From Caldisericota bacterium (lineage in GTDB: Bacteria; Caldisericota; Caldisericia; Cryosericales; Cryosericaceae): a stretch of DNA of 10,795 bases. Numbering within the stretch: position 1 is the stretch's first letter; each line of letters opens with the position of its first letter. Below, in pieces: positions 6,732-10,795 of this stretch. The position numbers and the translations under genes were made by a program. Under the pieces are notes generated by a model, which saw only the letters and a program-made list of their open reading frames with translations, searched no databases and was not told where the DNA came from. Location of the stretch: the NCBI GenBank assembly GCA_026390285.1, contig JAPLGH010000001.1:1-10795 (forward strand). The letters run 5' to 3'.

Positions 6732-7751
6732 TCACGTCGAAATCTGGCGACCCTGCTTGGGCTCGGCCGGGGCAGCAGGTGTCTTGTTGCGCGCAGTACT
6801 CCTCAACCACCGGGCGAGCTTAATGACAGCTTGAACGCCTTGTCGGACCTCTTCGTTAGAGGCTTCCTGAGGAATGTATCCCTGGCGATGGACTATATTG
6901 TTGCGCCACCCAACCACCCTGCCAATCTGGTTCAACGTAACAAGAGATAGTTCTGTCTCGTCTACAAGTAAGGGGAGAAGGCCTTTTAGCCGCATGCTCA
7001 GCGTGAGCTCAGGAACCAAGAAGTCGTCGGCCTGCTTCTTAGTCATATGGCGCACCTCCATGCAGTAACCACGGAGGTACTCTGCCAAAGCAAGCTCCAA
7101 TGCTGTTACCGATTCCAGTACTGCGAGTCTCAGATTGTCATTGGCGGCATACTCCTCTGCATTCACGCTGCATTGCGCGCTGGCGTCTGGCTCTTTGCCT
7201 TCTTCCAACTGGCGTCGGATGGAGCTCCAGCGGAGGCCGTTAAGCCAACCCTTCGCCTTCGATCTGCGTACCAACTGGCTAGCTACGTAGGCTCGAAGAC
7301 TGCTTTGCAGGCTCGCCATCGGTGACAACTCAGTCCAGATATTACCTTCCTCCGACGTCTCCACGTTCCACTTGCGAAGCACAAACCGAGGCTCCTCGGA
7401 GATCCGTACGGAAATTGGATGCGCATCGGGAACGATTCCCACACTACGAATCTGCAAAATGCAGTGATTCGCGATGTCCATCAACAGTTGCATCAACTGG
7501 ACCCACTTGTCGGGAGCAAGCATGGAAGATAGACGCTGACCCCTGCCCTCGTTCAGCACAAGTTCCATGGTTTGAACTAGGAAGGTCTGGAATGGTGGAC
7601 CGCCACCGGAATGAATAGTGGGCTGCCCATCTCCGAGCAAACGGACATCGCAGGCAAGTCCATGAGTTCGAAAAGAGGCTGAATAAGCGCCTATGTCTAT
7701 CGTTGTGGCATAGATTTCGAGCTCGAGGCGTACAGCATATCTAAGATACAA
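6732..7751 (-). CDS. HEPN-type protein with R-x4-H motif, putative ribonuclease toxin
   Basis: 339 residues. The start is a TTG (7751-7749) preceded by an excellent ribosome binding site, GGGAGG with five bases before TTG; no better ATG exists nearby. The C-terminal domain (about 200-320) looks like a HEPN fold: a helix LAVLESVTALELALAEYL with E213, and then WRNNIVHRQGY containing R283-x4-H288. The R-x4-6-H motif is the catalytic signature of HEPN ribonucleases in many toxin and abortive-infection proteins. A flexible Lys/Pro/Ala-rich tail ends the chain. The N-terminal 150 residues match nothing I recognise. It is the last gene of the minus-strand cluster, 181 bp after the PIN gene, and converges with the restriction-modification unit. 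Inference: an effector that cuts RNA on infection. Non-catalytic HEPN-like proteins also exist, so activity is unproven. Confidence 0.8.
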   Translation of the reverse strand: MYLRYAVRLELEIYATTIDIGAYSASFRTHGLACDVRLLGDGQPTIHSGGGPPFQTFLVQTMELVLNEGRGQRLSSMLAPDKWVQLMQLLMDIANHCILQIRSVGIVPDAHPISVRISEEPRFVLRKWNVETSEEGNIWTELSPMASLQSSLRAYVASQLVRRSKAKGWLNGLRWSSIRRQLEEGKEPDASAQCSVNAEEYAANDNLRLAVLESVTALELALAEYLRGYCMEVRHMTKKQADDFLVPELTLSMRLKGLLPLLVDETELSLVTLNQIGRVVGWRNNIVHRQGYIPQEASNEEVRQGVQAVIKLARWLRSTARNKTPAAPAEPKQGRQIST

Positions 7752-7824
7752 CTCGTCCTCCCGTGGATGTGTGCTCAGACGCTTGCATCCCGTGAAACGT
7801 AGTCAGTTCAGGGTCCTGCTGTCT

Positions 7825-7848
7825 CATGCTCGAAACCATGCACGAACC
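7825..7848 (-). repeat. Two 12-bp imperfect tandem repeats upstream of the HEPN gene
   Basis: CATGCTCGAAAC and CATGCACGAACC lie side by side (10 of 12 positions identical), about 74-97 bases upstream of the TTG start of the HEPN gene. Direct half-sites one turn apart could be an operator. This is a weak, position-based suggestion; no clear -35/-10 pair was found with it. Confidence 0.25.
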
Positions 7849-7932
7849 GACTAGAGACGCCGGTGCCGAAGCGATCTAATCGTCGAGGAGACAGGGTTAG
7901 TACTGAAACATCTCTCGGCGGTCAGCGTGCGA

Positions 7933-10224
7933 CTATGCATCGTCTTGATGTTTGCCTGGGGTGGCCACTTTCCTCCATACCCAGAGAAGCGACTGAATCA
8001 GGAAGATGGCTGGCTCGAGTGCGGTCAGCACTGCTAGCACTCTTGAGGCCTCGCCCCGATGATGAACCCAGAGCGAAACAGTGAGTACTAGGGCACACGC
8101 GGTCAATACCCACGTGGCTATCTTTCTCTCAACATGGGGGTGCGGGCCGCGAGCGTATCGGGACAGGAACAAGCCGAGAGAACAGGTCGCCGAAACAAGC
8201 ACTCGTTCAAGACCCGAAAGCCAAGTGGCATACGTATAACCTTTGAGTATTAGATAGGCGAACGCCCCTATTAGTGCAGACCAAGCTCCATTGCTGAGAG
8301 CTTGCAGAATCCGCTGCTTTCTAAGGGCAGCAGCTGCCCCGGAGATCTCTGTCTCGACCTTCATCTGTGTCAGTTGGGCGTTGACTGTGTCGAAGTTCGA
8401 CTGAAGAGCCGCCACTTGGGCATTCTGCGAATTCAGCCTCTTCTGAAGCTCCTGGATGCTCCCGTCCCGTAGCTGAATTGCGTCAGCCGTTTCACCCCTC
8501 ATCTTCTCAAGATCCTGTTTGCGCAAGTTCTCAAGAGCTTCGAGCTGCTCTGTCAGAGATGTGTTGAGCAATCCAGCCACGTCTTCAGGAGACTGCGCCT
8601 TGCTCGCGGCACTGAGCAAGACTCTGTCGCTGAGCGTTGCCACTGCGATTTCGCGCGAGACGGAGTGCCAGGCAGCGATTGTTCGCACGATCTTCTCGGC
8701 CACTTGCTCAGTGCCATTCTCACGAGTCCCAAGCATGGGCGTTCTGAGTGAATGCAGAAAGGCGCGATCAAAGTCGTCCGTCCTTGGCACGAAAATGGAG
8801 AGCATATGGAAAAGCGTAGTGGGCAGCATGCAGATCGCCTTATCGGGCTCCAATTGAAGCTGCTCTTCGGTTTTCCAGCGGTCGAAGTCGATGAACTGAT
8901 TGTCGCACGTCAGAACGTAGAGAGGCTGAAGGAAGGAGGTGGAGCCGGTCTTGAACGATGATCTCGACAGTTGGACCGAATGCCACAACTCCACGTCGTG
9001 CCTAAGTCGTGCAGGGCCCCTTGGCATACCCTTCTTCGAGAGTCTGAGAGTCCACGCAGCAATGTCATTGTCAAGCTCTTGCTGGGAGAATGCCGTGGCA
9101 GACAACGAGGTTACGACCTCCACGCCCTGACTGGACAAGTATGGACGCAGTGTCTCTATCTTCACGTTCACGAAGTCCGCCATGGACACCTGCTCGTGGG
9201 TCTCCTCGATCTGGTGTAAGTATGCTCTCAAGACTCCATCGAGCTGACATACTTCGTTGGCAGTCTCTGCAACGACATCCGAAGGGATCACGCCACCCCA
9301 TCGAGATGCACGGTACTCCAGACCCGAACAGAACTCCGCAATGGTCGATTCATCACAGCGCAAACGCACCGCTACCTTTCCACCCGAGTACTCCTTCGCC
9401 TTGCGGGCTATGGCCACCAGATCGCCAACAGCTTGATTGAAGACGGTGTCGTCGATACCAAGTAGCGAGTACAACAGATTGGTGTCCAGGAGAAGAGTAA
9501 GGTCCAAGGGGTGTTTCGCACTCACCTGTTCTAATGCAGTCTTTGGTAGAGCTAGCGAGTAGAGGTTGAAGACCAGACTGACGAGCCCCATTAAGTACTG
9601 GCGCCGACGCCCGTCCGTGTCAAGAAACGCTGTGAAACTGCACTCAGCAGCCTCGCGGAGGGTCTCCGGTAGACCAGCCAGAGAGTTGGCAAGAGCTCGT
9701 TTGATATCGATGGGTGGTTCCAGAGTCCTCTTTGCTGCGCCACCCATGAGTCGGACAGATGCGGCTCCACAGCTGAGTACGACAGGGGCGACGAAACCGT
9801 CGATCAGTGATCTCCACAGGGAGTCGAGGTCATCGGGAGAAATCGGTGGATACTTGGCATGAACAGAACCCAGCCACTCATCTCTCACGGCCGCTTCCAG
9901 CTGCTGCCATTCCCGCACACTTGCGGTAGCCTCAGCTTGGCATTTGTCAGATAGTCTCAGCGAACCAGCCGCCCCTTCCACAATTTTGTGACTGGCCTTG
10001 AGCCGAGCAACTGACTCTTCAACCTCCGTAACGTAGATCTCAACCGGAGCGACGTGCAGTTGCTGAATGCCCTTGACAATATCTGCAGCGTTCCTGCATT
10101 CCTTCTGCGACTGAAGTAGAACGTAGGTGACCATAGCATCGACGTAGGTTTCCTGCCAGCGCGCTTCACGGAGGTTCACTCTGTGAACCAAGGCTGCGAG
10201 TGTTGTGTCCTGTATTGACTCCAT
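7933..10224 (-). CDS. Large PIN-like nuclease with coiled coil and four C-terminal membrane helices
   Basis: 763 residues; ATG at 10224 preceded by AGGAGGG, a strong ribosome binding site. A helical N-terminal part (1-235) leads to LLLDTNLL with D247 and N249, the first PIN strand. An acidic pair follows in CDESTIAEF (E292/E297). After an insert of about 110 residues come LRHDVELWHS with D410 and YVLTCDNQFIDFDR with D441. Together these give the PIN D-E-D-D pattern for a metal-dependent, usually RNA-cutting, nuclease. Residues about 550-625 are a Glu/Gln/Leu-rich coiled coil. Four hydrophobic segments follow (about 645-662, 671-689, 701-720, 728-749), ending in a charged tail. The nuclease should be cytoplasmic, tethered to the inner membrane. 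The gene starts 47 bp after the HerA-like gene on the same strand and is followed by the HEPN gene. No named defence family with this architecture is known to me. VapC toxins are only about 130 residues. Confidence 0.9.
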   Translation of the reverse strand: MESIQDTTLAALVHRVNLREARWQETYVDAMVTYVLLQSQKECRNAADIVKGIQQLHVAPVEIYVTEVEESVARLKASHKIVEGAAGSLRLSDKCQAEATASVREWQQLEAAVRDEWLGSVHAKYPPISPDDLDSLWRSLIDGFVAPVVLSCGAASVRLMGGAAKRTLEPPIDIKRALANSLAGLPETLREAAECSFTAFLDTDGRRRQYLMGLVSLVFNLYSLALPKTALEQVSAKHPLDLTLLLDTNLLYSLLGIDDTVFNQAVGDLVAIARKAKEYSGGKVAVRLRCDESTIAEFCSGLEYRASRWGGVIPSDVVAETANEVCQLDGVLRAYLHQIEETHEQVSMADFVNVKIETLRPYLSSQGVEVVTSLSATAFSQQELDNDIAAWTLRLSKKGMPRGPARLRHDVELWHSVQLSRSSFKTGSTSFLQPLYVLTCDNQFIDFDRWKTEEQLQLEPDKAICMLPTTLFHMLSIFVPRTDDFDRAFLHSLRTPMLGTRENGTEQVAEKIVRTIAAWHSVSREIAVATLSDRVLLSAASKAQSPEDVAGLLNTSLTEQLEALENLRKQDLEKMRGETADAIQLRDGSIQELQKRLNSQNAQVAALQSNFDTVNAQLTQMKVETEISGAAAALRKQRILQALSNGAWSALIGAFAYLILKGYTYATWLSGLERVLVSATCSLGLFLSRYARGPHPHVERKIATWVLTACALVLTVSLWVHHRGEASRVLAVLTALEPAIFLIQSLLWVWRKVATPGKHQDDA

Positions 10225-10270
10225 TCACGCCCTCCTGCAGACAACAAAGGTTTCTGCCGCCATCCTTCAG

Positions 10271-10795
10271 CTAGAACCTCTCGGCAAACTCTCTTGCAGC
10301 CTTGTCCAGGTCCTGGTCGTCGACCTCTTCGCCACGGGTGGCCCAGGCGGGGAGGGGAAAGTTGATGAGGACGGGGGCGGGGATGTCGGGCTGGTGCACG
10401 ATCATCGTGCCGGGCTTGATGATGGTGCTGCGCAGGCGGAAGGACTCGGGCAGGTAGTCGTACTCGGGGCTCTGGCTCTCGGCAAAGTCGAGGCGCCCGC
10501 GTACTCGGGGCTCTGGCTCTCGGCAAAGTCGAGGCGCCCGTTGACGCGGATACTGGCGTTGCCGGTGATGCGTTTCTCGACCCGGCTGGCGGACTGCTGA
10601 GCACCGATGAGGATGACACCCAGGGAGCGGCCACGCTCGGCGATGTCCAGCAGGATGTCCTGGATCGGGCTGTGTCCTTCGCGCGGGGCGTACTTGTTGA
10701 GCTCGTCGAGGACGACGAAGACGTAGGGCTTGCGGCCCTGGGCCTCCTTCTGCGTCATCAGCATCTTGAGGGTGCTGCCCACGATGAACTTCTGC
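10271..10795 (-). CDS. HerA-like (DUF87) ATPase, C-terminal part, frameshifted by a 41-bp duplication; 5' end outside window
   Basis: Read from the right edge, the frame contains the Walker B segment YVFVVLDELNKYAP with the Asp-Glu pair. It then has LLDIAERGRSLGVILIGAQQ with the sensor Gln, and RITGNASIRVNGRL, all typical of hexameric HerA-type DNA-translocating ATPases. The frame is then broken by a perfect 41-bp tandem duplication (10459-10540). If one copy is ignored, the protein continues naturally (YDYLPESFRLRSTIIKPGTM, later NFPLPAWATRGEE) to a TAG at 10273-10271. As given, the reading frame instead ends at 10402 with an unrelated tail. HerA proteins pump or unwind DNA with a nuclease partner (NurA in archaea) or work in defence with SIR2- or DUF4297-type effectors. 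The DNA is very G+C-rich (43/60 in the row at 10321), unlike the next gene. Family assignment is firm; the role here is open. Confidence 0.9.
   Translation of the reverse strand, partial: AEVHRGQHPQDADDAEGGPGPQALRLRRPRRAQQVRPARRTQPDPGHPAGHRRAWPLPGCHPHRCSAVRQPGRETHHRQRQYPRQRAPRLCREPEPRVRGRLDFAESQSPEYDYLPESFRLRSTIIKPGTMIVHQPDIPAPVLINFPLPAWATRGEEVDDQDLDKAAREFAERF
10459..10540. repeat. Perfect 41-bp tandem duplication inside the HerA-like gene
   Basis: Bases 10459-10499 (beginning CGTACTCGGGGCTC) are repeated exactly at 10500-10540. As 41 is not a multiple of three, the duplication shifts the HerA-like frame; deleting one unit restores the conserved C-terminus. It is either a real mutation or an assembly join with a 41-base overlap. 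Confidence 0.95.

Noticed and set aside
10176..10634. 152-residue minus-strand ORF overlapping the HerA end
   Set aside because: Arg/Pro/Ala-rich wrong frame created by high G+C and the 41-bp duplication; the conserved protein lies in the other frames.
1..10795. CRISPR arrays, tRNA or rRNA genes, transposase genes
   Set aside because: No regularly spaced repeats, no cloverleaf or rRNA sequence and no transposase signature were seen on either strand.

Overview
The window is a mosaic stretch of prokaryotic DNA. Genes have clear Shine-Dalgarno sequences, and one has a bacterial-style -35/-10 pair, so a bacterium is the likelier host. An archaeon is not excluded: the fragment at the left edge resembles archaeal surface/pilin-type beta-sandwich tails, and DUF4143 ATPases are common in archaea. 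I cannot name the taxon. Composition changes along the window. Hand counts of single 60-base rows give 25/60 G+C at 121, 27-32/60 in the DUF4143 gene, about 35/60 over much of the restriction-modification gene, and 40-43/60 in the HerA-like gene at the right edge. Several pieces therefore look assembled by transfer.

Left third (1-2.7 kb), a decaying junction region. It holds the tail of an unidentified surface-type protein, then an isochorismatase-family pseudogene (5' end lost, in-frame TAG). An intact DUF4143/AAA ATPase gene follows, bracketed by two inverted copies of a 51-bp sequence (50/51 identical). The left copy lies inside a 24-codon ORF with its own ribosome binding site; the right copy has lost the start codon. 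A REP/dRS3-like palindromic repeat remnant lies just before the next operon.

Middle (2.7-6.6 kb), a two-gene plus-strand unit. The first gene encodes a 1041-residue single-chain restriction-modification enzyme with a PD-(D/E)XK nuclease, an N6-adenine methyltransferase and a type ISP-like C-terminal part, but no helicase. An 18-bp gap separates it from a 237-residue all-alpha protein of unknown function. The probable target-recognition part of the large gene is visibly poorer in G+C than its two ends.

Right (6.7-10.8 kb), a minus-strand cluster read right to left. It starts with the C-terminal part of a HerA-like ATPase, broken by a perfect 41-bp tandem duplication. After 47 bp comes a 763-residue protein with a PIN-type nuclease core, a coiled coil and four predicted C-terminal membrane helices. 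After a 181-bp gap comes a 339-residue protein with a HEPN-type R-x4-H motif. Two ribonuclease folds, one apparently membrane-anchored, lie in a row next to a restriction-modification unit. This is the best candidate here for an undescribed defence (abortive-infection-like) system. The functional link is inferred from order and orientation only. The DUF4143 ATPase, the restriction-modification unit and the PIN/HEPN pair together look like a defence island beside a HerA gene of more G+C-rich, probably resident, DNA.
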